A stretch of DNA of 64,000 nt from Pseudomonadota bacterium (GTDB lineage Bacteria; Pseudomonadota; Gammaproteobacteria; Steroidobacterales; Steroidobacteraceae), in contig JAFEDT010000008.1 in the NCBI GenBank assembly GCA_018241445.1, forward strand, positions 186,001 to 250,000. Reading direction: 5' to 3'. A program made the position numbers and the translations under genes. The notes under the pieces were generated by a model that saw nothing but the letters and a program-made list of their open reading frames with translations, made no database searches and was not told where the DNA came from. Below, piece by piece: positions 27,125 to 39,210 of the stretch. The first letter of the stretch is position 1. Each line of letters begins with the position of its first letter.

Positions 27125-27553
27125 CTAACCCCGCAGTTTGCGCAGCCGCTCGAGCATCTTCAGCTGCGCTGCGGCGCGAGCCAGTTCCGCCAGCGCCTCG
27201 GCCTGGCTGATGAGGCCGCTGCGATCCTTGAGGGCTTCCTCGGCGCGCTGCTTGGCCGCCAGTGCCGCCGCCTCGTCGATGTCTTTGGCGCGCAGGGCGG
27301 TGTCGGCCAGCACCGTGACCTTGTGAGGCTGAACCTCCATCGCCCCGCCGCCGACAAAGAAGTGCTGCTCCTCGCCCTCGACTGTATGCACCCGCACCTC
27401 GCCGGCCTTCAGCAAAGTCAAAAGCGGCGCGTGGCGCGGATAGATGCCGAGGTCTCCCTGGGAAGCGGGCGCGAACACCATCGCCGCCGGGCCGGAGTAG
27501 ATCTCCCCCTCGGCGCTCACGATATCGACATGCAGGCTCGGTGCATCTGCCAT
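27125..27553 (-). CDS. atpC: ATP synthase F1 epsilon subunit
   Basis: 142 residues. Part of the central stalk; regulates ATP hydrolysis. N-terminal beta sandwich starts LHVDIVSAEGEIYSGPA and contains GDLGIYPRHAPLLTLLKAGEVRV and FFVGGGAMEVQPHKVTVLAD; the C-terminal helical hairpin is Ala/Glu-rich. Length is normal. Last gene of the atp operon, 21 bases after atpD. Confidence 0.98.
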   Translation of the reverse strand: MADAPSLHVDIVSAEGEIYSGPAAMVFAPASQGDLGIYPRHAPLLTLLKAGEVRVHTVEGEEQHFFVGGGAMEVQPHKVTVLADTALRAKDIDEAAALAAKQRAEEALKDRSGLISQAEALAELARAAAQLKMLERLRKLRG

Positions 27554-27574
27554 GGTGGTGTTCCGCTACCTACC

Positions 27575-29041
<1,467 letters not shown>

Positions 29042-29902
29042 CTAGACTGCCGCCGCACCACCAACAATCTCCGATAGCTCTTTGGTGATCGCGGCCTGGC
29101 GGGCCTTGTTGTAGATCAGCTGCAATTCGTTGATGAGCTTGCCGGCGTTGTCGGAGGCCGCCTTCATGGCCACCATGCGCGCCGCCATCTCGGAAGCGAC
29201 GTTCTCCACCGCGCCGCGGTAGACCTGCGACTCGATGTAGCGCATCAACAGGCCATCGAGGATCGCCGCCGCTTCCGGCTCGTAGATGTAATCCCAGTGT
29301 TCCTGCAGGTCGTCGGTGTCCAGCGCCTGCACCGGCAGCAACTGCTCCACCGCCGGCTTCTGCGTCATGGTGTTGACGAACTGCGCATTCACCAGGTACA
29401 GGCGATCGAGCCTGCCCTCGCGGTAGGCGTCCAGCATCACCTTGACCGTGCCGATCAGGTCCTTGACGTGCGGGCGGTCACCCAGCCCGGACACGTTGGC
29501 GAGGATCGGCAATCCCAGGCGGCGGAAGAAGTTCAGGCCCTTGCTGCCGATCAGGCACAGGCTGATCTGCGCGCCCTTGCCCTGCCACTCGCGCAGCAGC
29601 AGCAATGTCTGCTTGAAGACATTGGCATTGAGCGCCCCGGCCAGGCCGCGATCGGTGGAGATCACGATGACGCCGACTGACTTCGCCTCGCGCTCCTGCA
29701 GGAACGGGTGGCAGTAGTCGGGGTTGGCCTCGGTCAGGTGGCCGATGACATTGAGCATCTTCTGCGCGTACGGCCGCGCCAGTTTCATGCGCTCCTGGGC
29801 ACGGCGCATCTTGCTGGTGGCCACCATCTGCATGGCCTTGGTGATCTTCTGAGTGCTCTTGACACTCGCGATCTTGGTACGGATTTCCTTGGTGCCGGGC
29901 AT
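29042..29902 (-). CDS. atpG: ATP synthase F1 gamma subunit
   Basis: 286 residues, the rotating central shaft of F1. Starts [20 protein letters not shown], the conserved N-terminal coiled coil ([20 protein letters not shown]), has [20 protein letters not shown] in the Rossmann-like middle, and ends in the C-terminal coil with [16 protein letters not shown] and [21 protein letters not shown]. Length and both coils are normal. 57 bases separate it from atpA. Confidence 0.98.
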   Translation of the reverse strand: MPGTKEIRTKIASVKSTQKITKAMQMVATSKMRRAQERMKLARPYAQKMLNVIGHLTEANPDYCHPFLQEREAKSVGVIVISTDRGLAGALNANVFKQTLLLLREWQGKGAQISLCLIGSKGLNFFRRLGLPILANVSGLGDRPHVKDLIGTVKVMLDAYREGRLDRLYLVNAQFVNTMTQKPAVEQLLPVQALDTDDLQEHWDYIYEPEAAAILDGLLMRYIESQVYRGAVENVASEMAARMVAMKAASDNAGKLINELQLIYNKARQAAITKELSEIVGGAAAV

Positions 29903-29959
29903 ACGCTAGCTTCAGTTCGAAGTGAGTCTTCTACTACCTGTCGTTGTCGAAGTGGGCTC

Positions 29960-31501
<1,542 letters not shown>

Positions 31502-31537
31502 AACATCTTCCTCTTGATCTTCTCTTACCGGGCCCCG

Positions 31538-31598
31538 TGAAATTGAGCGTCTTGCCTGACGGCAGGCAACTTGCTGCAAACGTGGAAGCTCAATTTCA
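31538..31598. repeat. Nested inverted repeat between atpH and atpA
   Basis: Outer arms TGAAATTGAGC (31538-31548) and GCTCAATTTCA (31588-31598) are a perfect 11-bp inverted repeat. Inside is a second hairpin, TTGCCTG-ACGG-CAGGCAA (31552-31569). In the atp transcript it would form a branched stem 37 bases before atpA. It may control processing, stability or relative translation of atpA, or be an inserted repetitive element. Confidence 0.7.
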
Positions 31599-31608
31599 TG
31601 GGTGGTCT

Positions 31609-32145
31609 TTAGGCAGTCAGTTCATAAGCGATGCGCGCCAGGCGTGTGCGCAGCGAGCCGTCGATCACCAGGTCGCCGCTGCGCAGCACCGCGCCGCCGA
31701 TCAGTTCCGCATCGACCGTGCAGTGCAGGCGCACCTTGCGCTTGAGGCGCTGCTGCAGCGCCGCGGCCAGTTTGTCCTGCTGGGCCGCATCCAGCGGCAC
31801 CGCCGAGGTGACCGTGACGTCCGCCACGCCCTGGTCGGCGTCCTTGAGCGTATCGAACTGTTCGGCGATCTCCGGCAGAAAAGGCAGGCGGCGGTTGTCC
31901 GCCAGGGTGCGCATGAAGTTGCCGCCGGCCTCGCCCAGGCCATCGCCAGCGATACCGCCTATGAACTGCGCCAGCTGCGGCGGCGTCACGTGCGGGTTGC
32001 CCAGCAGCGCTCTGACGCGTGCATCTTCTACCACCGCGGCGGCGTTGTGCAGGGCGCCGGACCAGGCGTCCAGCTTGCCCTGCTCGCGGGCTTCCTCGAA
32101 GGCGGCGCGCGCGTAGGGACGGGCGATGGTGAGCTTGTCCGCCAT
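31609..32145 (-). CDS. atpH: ATP synthase F1 delta subunit
   Basis: 178 residues. Part of the peripheral stalk joining F1 to subunit b. Starts [22 protein letters not shown], the classic OSCP/delta N-terminus (RPYA-AF), and has [21 protein letters not shown] and the C-terminal [21 protein letters not shown]. Length normal. 9 bases downstream of atpF. Confidence 0.98.
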   Translation of the reverse strand: MADKLTIARPYARAAFEEAREQGKLDAWSGALHNAAAVVEDARVRALLGNPHVTPPQLAQFIGGIAGDGLGEAGGNFMRTLADNRRLPFLPEIAEQFDTLKDADQGVADVTVTSAVPLDAAQQDKLAAALQQRLKRKVRLHCTVDAELIGGAVLRSGDLVIDGSLRTRLARIAYELTA

Positions 32146-32154
32146 GGCTGCGCG

Positions 32155-32625
32155 TCAGACCTGCGCCGCCAGCTGCTCGAGCAGGTCAGCGTGCTTGCGG
32201 GGGTCGATCTCGCGCCCCAGAAGTTTGCCGGCGGCGCCGACCGCGATCCCCGCCACCTCACGCCGCAGGTCCTCGCGGGCACGCGTCGTGTCGAGCTGGA
32301 TCTGCTGCTGCGCGGCGGCGACGATGCGTGCTCCTTCCGCGCTGGCCGTGCCCCTGGCTTCCTCCACCAGGTCGTTGGCCCGATGCTGGGCCTGGTCGAT
32401 GATCTGGCCAGCGCGCTCGCGCGCCTCGCGCACGATGGCGTCCGCCTTGCCACGCGCCTCCGTCAGGGCCTGCTCGCCCCGGTCGGCGGCCGCCAGGCCC
32501 TGCGCAATCTTGCGCGAACGCTCGTCCATTGCACTGAGGATCGGCGGCCAGATCCACTTCATCGTGCCCCAGATGAGCAAGGCGAAAACTATCATCTGCA
32601 CGACCAGCGTGAGATTGATGTTCAC
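32155..32625 (-). CDS. atpF: ATP synthase F0 subunit b
   Basis: 156 residues, the peripheral-stalk dimer. One N-terminal membrane helix (NINLTLVVQMIVFALLIWGT) followed by KWIWPPILSAMDERSRKI and a long charged helix rich in Ala, Glu, Arg and Gln. Normal length for gammaproteobacteria. 46 bases after atpE, with a short inverted GC-rich stretch between. Confidence 0.98.
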   Translation of the reverse strand: MNINLTLVVQMIVFALLIWGTMKWIWPPILSAMDERSRKIAQGLAAADRGEQALTEARGKADAIVREARERAGQIIDQAQHRANDLVEEARGTASAEGARIVAAAQQQIQLDTTRAREDLRREVAGIAVGAAGKLLGREIDPRKHADLLEQLAAQV

Positions 32626-32671
32626 GGTCCTGTCTCCTGCCTCAAAACACCACGCCGCGAGCGGCGCGCTG

Positions 32672-33870
<1,199 letters not shown>

Positions 33871-34290
33871 CTACTGCCCGACCTGCCCACCGGCGCCCCG
33901 CGGCGCCACCGCTGCGGGCAGCGCCATCACCAGCGCCACCCAGTACACCAGAAACGTGGCGGCGAACGCGGCGAACATCGCCAGCGGCACCACCCTGACC
34001 GACTTCAACACCACCACGAACAACGTGGCCACCAGCGCGAGCTTCACGCCCTCGCCGGCGTAGAACCTGCCCAGTGCCCGGTGCGCATCCGCAGCGCCGC
34101 CCGCGAACACCACCAGCGCCATCGCCAGGCTGCCGGCGACCGCAATGCCGCCACCCAGCAGGGCGGACAGGGCCGCGTGCCTGCCGCCGAGCATCTGCGC
34201 GACCGCCGCGGCGCATGCCGTGGCCAGGACCTGGCCCATCACGACACCGTAGGCCAGCCGCCGCGCCCGGGGCAGTTCAATCGCCAACAC
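33871..34290 (-). CDS. atpI: ATP synthase subunit I (AtpI-like)
   Basis: 139 residues, four hydrophobic helices; starts LPRARRLAYGVVMGQVLATA, then GGRHAALSALLGGGIAVAGSLAMALVVF. AtpI-type proteins help assemble the c ring. Weakly conserved in sequence, but size, topology and position directly before atpB make the call. First gene of the operon; a candidate promoter lies 126 bases upstream. Confidence 0.88.
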   Translation of the reverse strand: MLAIELPRARRLAYGVVMGQVLATACAAAVAQMLGGRHAALSALLGGGIAVAGSLAMALVVFAGGAADAHRALGRFYAGEGVKLALVATLFVVVLKSVRVVPLAMFAAFAATFLVYWVALVMALPAAVAPRGAGGQVGQ

Positions 34291-34415
34291 CTTTTATGTC
34301 CCGCCCGCGGGGCTTCTTCCGGCGCTTCGCGCGCCCGGAGCTGTCCGCAGGACCTGTGGCTTAACTTACTTTGGCCGGTCAGTCACTTAGAACTGGCGGC
34401 CGAAAAAGCCGCGGG

Positions 34416-34444
34416 ATTATAGAGAGCGCGGGGGGTGGCGTCCA
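34416..34444 (-). promoter_or_regulatory. Candidate sigma-70 promoter of the atp operon
   Basis: Reading on the minus strand: TGGACG (-35, 4 of 6), a 17-base spacer and a perfect TATAAT (-10, 34421-34416). It lies in the 220-base gap between parB and atpI and points toward atpI. The rest of this gap shows nothing else I can name. Confidence 0.6.
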
Positions 34445-34510
34445 TTACTTCAACGGGGGTCTCGCGCGGCTGTGCGACACGGCTGCGCAGTGCGCCGGGC
34501 CCCGGGGACT

Positions 34511-35446
34511 TCAGTTGATGTGCGCCAGGATCCCGTCCAGCTCGTCCAGGCTGTTGTAGTTCACGACCAGCTTGCCGCGGCCGCCCCGGCCCTGCTGGAT
34601 GGCCACCCGCGCGCCGAGCTTGTCGGTGAGTTCCCGCTCCAGGCGCTCGACATTGGGGTCCCCCGCGCGATCGGCCCCGGGTTCGGCTGAGGACGTGCCC
34701 GGGGACTGCAGGCGCCGCACCAGCGCCTCGGTTTCGCGTACCGACAGTCCCTTGCGCGCTACCAGGGCCGCCACTTCAGTCTGCTGCCGGCGGGAGCCAA
34801 GTCCCAGCAGCGCGCGGGCATGCCCCATCTCCAGTTCCCGCCGCTGCAGCAGCTCGCCGACCTCGGGGGACAGTTCCAGCAGGCGCAGCATATTGCTCAC
34901 CGCGGCGCGCGAGCGCCCCACGGCGTCCGCCGCCTGCTGGTGCGTCAGGCCGAATTCACCGATCAGCCGCTGCAGGGCGCGCGCCTCCTCGAGAGGATTC
35001 AGGTTCTCCCGCTGGATGTTCTCGATGAGCGCCATGGCGATGGCAGCCTCGTCGGGAATCTGGCGCACGATCGCCGGGATCTCGGTCAGGCCGGCGAGCT
35101 GCGCGGCCCGCCAGCGGCGCTCGCCGGCGATGATCTCGTAGCGGGCGGCGCCGTTGGGCGCCGGCAGCGCTCGCACGACGATCGGCTGCACAACGCCCTG
35201 CGCCCGGATCGAACCCGCAAGGTCCTCCAGTGCCTCCTCGCGCATGTCGGCGCGCGGCTGGTAGCGGCCGCGCTGCAACTGCTCCACGGGCAGGCGCGTC
35301 AACAGTTCGCCGGCCGGCCTGTCGGGCACGGCCGAGACGATGGCGCCGGCAGGTTCGGCCGCCGGTGCGGCCGCCGGCCGCACCCCCAGCAGGTCGGCCA
35401 GCCCCCGTCCCAGGGTGGGCTTGCGGCCCATCGGTTTGCTGTTCAT
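34511..35446 (-). CDS. parB: Chromosome-partitioning protein ParB
   Basis: 311 residues. Binds parS and spreads as a CTP-dependent clamp for chromosome segregation. N-terminal linker with KPTLGRGLADLLG; the CTP-binding region has YQPRADMREEALEDLAGSI and IIAGERRWRAAQLAG; central HTH EFGLTHQQAADAVGRSRAAVSNMLRLL; C-terminal dimer domain ends SLDELDGILAHIN. Its start overlaps the end of parA by 4 bases. No consensus parS was seen in the window. Confidence 0.97.
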   Translation of the reverse strand: MNSKPMGRKPTLGRGLADLLGVRPAAAPAAEPAGAIVSAVPDRPAGELLTRLPVEQLQRGRYQPRADMREEALEDLAGSIRAQGVVQPIVVRALPAPNGAARYEIIAGERRWRAAQLAGLTEIPAIVRQIPDEAAIAMALIENIQRENLNPLEEARALQRLIGEFGLTHQQAADAVGRSRAAVSNMLRLLELSPEVGELLQRRELEMGHARALLGLGSRRQQTEVAALVARKGLSVRETEALVRRLQSPGTSSAEPGADRAGDPNVERLERELTDKLGARVAIQQGRGGRGKLVVNYNSLDELDGILAHIN

Positions 35447-36348
35447 GAGTTGGCCACGTCCCGCGCCGGCAGCGGCGCGGATACGTCTTCGGCCGCGGGC
35501 GGTGTGGATGTGGGTGTGCTGGCGGCGCGTGCTTCCTCGCCGCCGGATGTGCCGTTCTCCCCGCGCAGCGGCGTGTACCCCCCTTCCTCGCGCCGGATCA
35601 TCTCGCCGGCGAGGGCCAGGTACGCCAGCGCGCCGCGTGACTCCTTGTCGTGGAACAGCACCGGCTTGCCGAAGGACGGGGCCTCAGCCAGGCGGATGTT
35701 GCGCGGAATCACGGTGCGGAACACCCGGTCGCCGAAGTGCTCCGTCAGTTGCGCGCTGACCTCGGTGGCCAGGTTGTTGCGCGGGTCGAACATGGTGCGC
35801 AGCACGCCCTCGACCGCCAGTTGCGGGTTGGCCGCCGCGCGGATCTGCTCGACCGTGTTCAGCAGTGCCGACAGCCCCTCCAGGGCGTAGTACTCGCACT
35901 GCATCGGGATCAGGACGCTGTCGGCCGCCACCAGGGCGTTGACCGTGAGCATGTTCAGCGCCGGCGGGCAGTCGATGATGATGATGTCGAACTGCGCCCG
36001 CGCCGGCTCCAGCGCCTGGCGCAGCTTGGTCTCGCGCCCGATCGGCAGCGCCAGCAGCCGCACCTCGGCCGCGGTCAGATCCTGGTTGGCGGGCAGCAGG
36101 GAAAAGCCCCCCTGCTCGACGCCGACCAGGGCCGCCTCCAGCGTGGATTCCCCGAGCAGGACCTCGCAGGAGCTGGCAGCGATGGCGGACTTGTCGACCC
36201 CGGTTCCCATGGTGGCGTTGCCCTGCGGATCCAGGTCGATCAGCAGCACACGCCGGCGGGTGGCAGCCAGGGAGGCGGCCAGGTTGACCGCCGTCGTGGT
36301 CTTGCCCACGCCGCCCTTCTGGTTCGCGATGGCAATGACGCGTTTCAT
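35443..36348 (-). CDS. parA: Chromosome-partitioning ATPase ParA
   Basis: 301 residues. Deviant Walker A ATPase: RVIAIANQKGGVGKTTTAVN, then LLIDLDPQGNATMG and IIIDCPPALNMLTVNAL. It drives origin segregation with ParB. The core ends near residue 255; a 45-residue low-complexity Ala/Thr/Pro tail follows (GGEEARAASTPTSTPP...), longer than usual for the family. 45 bases after rsmG. Confidence 0.97.
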   Translation of the reverse strand: MKRVIAIANQKGGVGKTTTAVNLAASLAATRRRVLLIDLDPQGNATMGTGVDKSAIAASSCEVLLGESTLEAALVGVEQGGFSLLPANQDLTAAEVRLLALPIGRETKLRQALEPARAQFDIIIIDCPPALNMLTVNALVAADSVLIPMQCEYYALEGLSALLNTVEQIRAAANPQLAVEGVLRTMFDPRNNLATEVSAQLTEHFGDRVFRTVIPRNIRLAEAPSFGKPVLFHDKESRGALAYLALAGEMIRREEGGYTPLRGENGTSGGEEARAASTPTSTPPAAEDVSAPLPARDVANS

Positions 36349-36393
36349 GGGCGGACAGTGTACTTCAATGCGGCCGTGGGGCCTGCACTGCGC

Positions 36394-37068
36394 TCAGGGC
36401 GCCGCGGCCTGCGGCGCCCTGGCAAACCTCAGCACGCAGCGCGCCGCGTCCAGCCCGGGCACCCCAAGCTCGCGCGTGGCGATGAGGCGCCAGCCGTCCG
36501 GCAGGCGCTGCAGCTCCTCCCGCGGCAGGCGGCCCTTCATCGCGAGCACCCGGGTCTGCGGGCCGGCGAGCGGCGCCACCCGCTGCAGCATCAGCGGGAT
36601 GGCCGCAAAAGCGCGGCTGACCACGGTGTCGAAGGGCTGCGCCACGGCCAGGCTCTCCACGCGCGCGTGCAGGACGGTCGTATTGGTGAGGCCGAGCAGG
36701 GCGGCGGCGTGCGAGACGAAGCGCAGCTTCTTGGCGGTGGAATCGATCAGCGTGAACTGCCGCTGCGGATTGCATACCGCGAGCGGCAGACCCGGAAAGC
36801 CGGCGCCGGTACCGACGTCCGCGATGCGCGCGCCGGCGAGGTCGCTGTGGATGGACAGGCTGTCGAGCAGGTGATGGGTCAGCATCTGCCGCGGCGTGTC
36901 GATGGCGGTGAGGTTGTAGTGGCGGTTCCAGCTCGCCAGCTCCGCGGCCAGGGCCAGCAGCCGCGCGGCGTCGGCCGCGGTCAGCGCCACACCCATGCGC
37001 GCGGCGCCCTCGATCAACTCCCCGGCGCTGTCGTCCGGCTCCTCGCGCGTGGGCATCGTGAGGATCAT
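36394..37068 (-). CDS. rsmG: 16S rRNA (guanine-N7) methyltransferase RsmG
   Basis: 224 residues. Methylates G527 of 16S rRNA. Has SWNRHYNLTAIDTPRQML, the SAM motif IADVGTGAGFPGLPLAV, FTLIDSTAKKLRFV and VSRAFA. ATG 37068 or 37056. In many bacteria mnmG lies directly upstream of rsmG; here it is replaced by a divergent response-regulator gene only 11 bases away. Confidence 0.97.
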   Translation of the reverse strand: MILTMPTREEPDDSAGELIEGAARMGVALTAADAARLLALAAELASWNRHYNLTAIDTPRQMLTHHLLDSLSIHSDLAGARIADVGTGAGFPGLPLAVCNPQRQFTLIDSTAKKLRFVSHAAALLGLTNTTVLHARVESLAVAQPFDTVVSRAFAAIPLMLQRVAPLAGPQTRVLAMKGRLPREELQRLPDGWRLIATRELGVPGLDAARCVLRFARAPQAAAP

Positions 37069-37079
37069 ACTCGCCCACC

Positions 37080-37742
37080 GTGCGACTGCTGTTGTTGGAA
37101 GATGACGCCATGATCGGCGAGGCCCTGCGCGCCGGGCTCAAGCGCGAGGGCTTCACGGTGGACTGGGTGCGCGACGCCGCCGCCGCCGCCAGCGTGCTGC
37201 ACGCGCAATCCTTTGAACTGCTGCTGCTGGACCTGGGACTGCCCGGCCGCGACGGCCTGGCGCTGCTCGCCGAATTGCGCGCCGCGGGCCTGACCATGCC
37301 GGTGCTCATCATCACCGCCCGCGACGCGGTATCCGACCGCGTGCAGGGCCTGGACGCGGGCGCCGACGACTACCTGGTGAAGCCCTTTGACCTGCAGGAG
37401 CTGGCGGCGCGCGTGCGGGCCCTGCTGCGCCGCAAGAGCGGGCGCGTGGCGCCGCTCATGGAGTACCTGGACCTCGTGCTCGATCCGGCCGCGCACCGCG
37501 TGACCCGCGGCACGGAGGAGATCGCACTCTCGCCGCGCGAGTTCGCGCTGCTGCAGCTGCTGCTCGAGCGGCCGGGCACCATCCTGTCGCGCGCGCAGCT
37601 CGAGGAACGCCTGTACGGCTGGGGCGAGGAAGTGGAGAGCAACGCGATCGAGGTCCACATCCACGGGCTGCGGCGCAAGCTCGGCGCCGACTTCATACTC
37701 AACGTGCGCGGTGTCGGCTACCGCGTGCGGCCCGCGCCATGA
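37080..37742 (+). CDS. OmpR-family response regulator (QseB/PmrA-like)
   Basis: 220 residues. Receiver domain MRLLLLEDDAMIGEALRAG with phospho-acceptor Asp51 in LLLLDLGLPGRDG, then ITARDAVSDRVQGLDAGADDYLVKPF. C-terminal winged helix contains PREFALLQLLLERPGTILSRAQL and SNAIEVHIHGLRRKLG. GTG start. It overlaps the kinase gene by 4 bases (ATGA). Sequence style is QseB/PmrA/TctD-like. Only 11 bases separate it from divergent rsmG, so its promoter must lie within rsmG coding sequence. Target genes unknown. Confidence 0.95.
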   Translation: MRLLLLEDDAMIGEALRAGLKREGFTVDWVRDAAAAASVLHAQSFELLLLDLGLPGRDGLALLAELRAAGLTMPVLIITARDAVSDRVQGLDAGADDYLVKPFDLQELAARVRALLRRKSGRVAPLMEYLDLVLDPAAHRVTRGTEEIALSPREFALLQLLLERPGTILSRAQLEERLYGWGEEVESNAIEVHIHGLRRKLGADFILNVRGVGYRVRPAP

Positions 37743-39094
37743 GTTCGCTGCGCGCGCGGCTGCTGGCGTGGCTGCTGGGCGGTGTGCTGCTGATTGGCGC
37801 CGCCGGCGGCTGGATCGTCTACCGCAACGCCCTGGCCGAGGCGGACGCCTTCTTCGACTACCACCTGCGCCAGACCGCGCTGATCCTGCGCGACGAACCG
37901 GTCAAATCATTGCTGGCGCCGGAGCTGGAGCCGGCGGACGCCTCCTATGATTTCGTGGTGCAGGTCTGGTCGCTGGACGGCGTGCGTGTCTACCTGTCGC
38001 GCCCGCACGCGCTGTTGCCGCAGATCACCACGCTCGGCTTCTCTACGGTGGCGACCCCGGAGGGACGCTGGCGGGTGTTCGGCGTCCAGGCGCTGACGCG
38101 CGTCATCCAGGTGGCGCAGCTGATGCGGGTGCGCGAACAGCGGGCCGTGCAACTCGCCCTGAGCACGCTGGCGCCCTTCGCGCTGCTGCTGCCGGTGCTG
38201 GCGCTGGTGATCTGGTTCGCGGTCGGCCACGCCCTGCAGCCGTTGCAACGGCTGACCTCGCAACTGCAGGCGCGGCGCGTCGATGCGCTGGAATCACTGC
38301 CGGCGGCACGCCTGCCGGACGAAGTGCAGCCACTGGTGAGCGCGCTCAACGGCCTGTTGGAACGGCTGCGCGCCGCACTCGGGCGCGAGCGCGCGTTCAT
38401 GGCCGACGCCGCGCACGAGCTGCGCACCCCGCTCACGGCCGTGCACCTGCAGATGGACGTGCTGGCCCGCGCCGCCAGCGAATCCGAACGGGCCGCGGCG
38501 ATGCAGACGCTGTCGGCGGGCGTGCAGCGCGCGATCCGGCTGGTGGAGCAGATGCTCGCCTTTGCGCGCCAGGAGCCCCTGGCCCGCAGCCCGCATGCGC
38601 CCCTGCGGCTGGATGAGCTGGCGCGCGCCGTGGTGACGGAGCTGGTGCCGCTGGCGGATGCCGGGCGGGTCGAGCTGGGCGTTTCCGCCAGCGAGCCGGT
38701 CATCGTGCAGGGCGACACCGACTCGCTGCGCACGCTGCTGCGCAATCTCATCGACAACGCGGTGCGTTACGGCGGTCCTGGAGGCGTGGTGGACGTGGCA
38801 GTGGAGCCCGCGCCGCCGGCTGGAAGGGGAGCTGGCGCGGGTGCGGGTGTCAGCACCGCGGCGGGCGACCCCGCGGGCGCGCGCCTGACCGTGAGCGACA
38901 GCGGCCCCGGAATCTCCGTGGCGGAACGCCCGCGCGTGTTCGACCGCTTCTATCGACCCGCCGGCACAATGCCGCCCGGCAGCGGCCTGGGACTGGCGAT
39001 CGTGAAGGCGATCGCCGATGCCCACGGCGCACGCGTGCAGCTCGCTGACGGCCCTGGCGGGCGCGGCCTCGCGGTGACGGTGATTTTTCCCTAG
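37739..39094 (+). CDS. Sensor histidine kinase (QseC-like)
   Basis: 451 residues. Helix one at 8-28 (LLAWLLGGVLLIGAAGGWIVY), periplasmic sensor of about 130 residues, helix two LSTLAPFALLLPVLALVIWFAV, then HAMP-like segment and HisKA with His226 in ADAAHELRTPLTAVH. ATPase motifs: N box LLRNLIDNAVRYGG, G1 VSDSGPGIS, G2 GSGLGLAIVKAI. A Gly/Ala-rich insert (AGRGAGAGAGVSTAAGD) lies between N and G1 boxes. Partner of the preceding regulator. Confidence 0.95.
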   Translation: MSSLRARLLAWLLGGVLLIGAAGGWIVYRNALAEADAFFDYHLRQTALILRDEPVKSLLAPELEPADASYDFVVQVWSLDGVRVYLSRPHALLPQITTLGFSTVATPEGRWRVFGVQALTRVIQVAQLMRVREQRAVQLALSTLAPFALLLPVLALVIWFAVGHALQPLQRLTSQLQARRVDALESLPAARLPDEVQPLVSALNGLLERLRAALGRERAFMADAAHELRTPLTAVHLQMDVLARAASESERAAAMQTLSAGVQRAIRLVEQMLAFARQEPLARSPHAPLRLDELARAVVTELVPLADAGRVELGVSASEPVIVQGDTDSLRTLLRNLIDNAVRYGGPGGVVDVAVEPAPPAGRGAGAGAGVSTAAGDPAGARLTVSDSGPGISVAERPRVFDRFYRPAGTMPPGSGLGLAIVKAIADAHGARVQLADGPGGRGLAVTVIFP

Positions 39095-39129
39095 CTTCTT
39101 CGACGGCGGCCAGCATGACCCGCGTGTGA

Positions 39130-39159
39130 CGGGGGTGTGTATACCGTTACACACCTCCG
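39130..39159. terminator. Bidirectional hairpin between convergent kinase and S9 peptidase genes
   Basis: GGTGTGTA / TACACACC (8-bp perfect) with loop TACCGT, extended by four more pairs including one wobble to a 12-bp stem. Lies in the 116-base convergent gap; no T-run. Confidence 0.5.
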
Positions 39160-39210
39160 CCGAAGGAACATCGTGCGGGTGGCTGTTCGATTCGACTTTG
39201 CGCGGATTCT

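Noticed and set aside
34291..37110. parS or origin of replication near parAB
   Set aside because: No TGTTTCACGTGAAACA-like site or cluster of DnaA boxes was found by eye here or elsewhere in the window.
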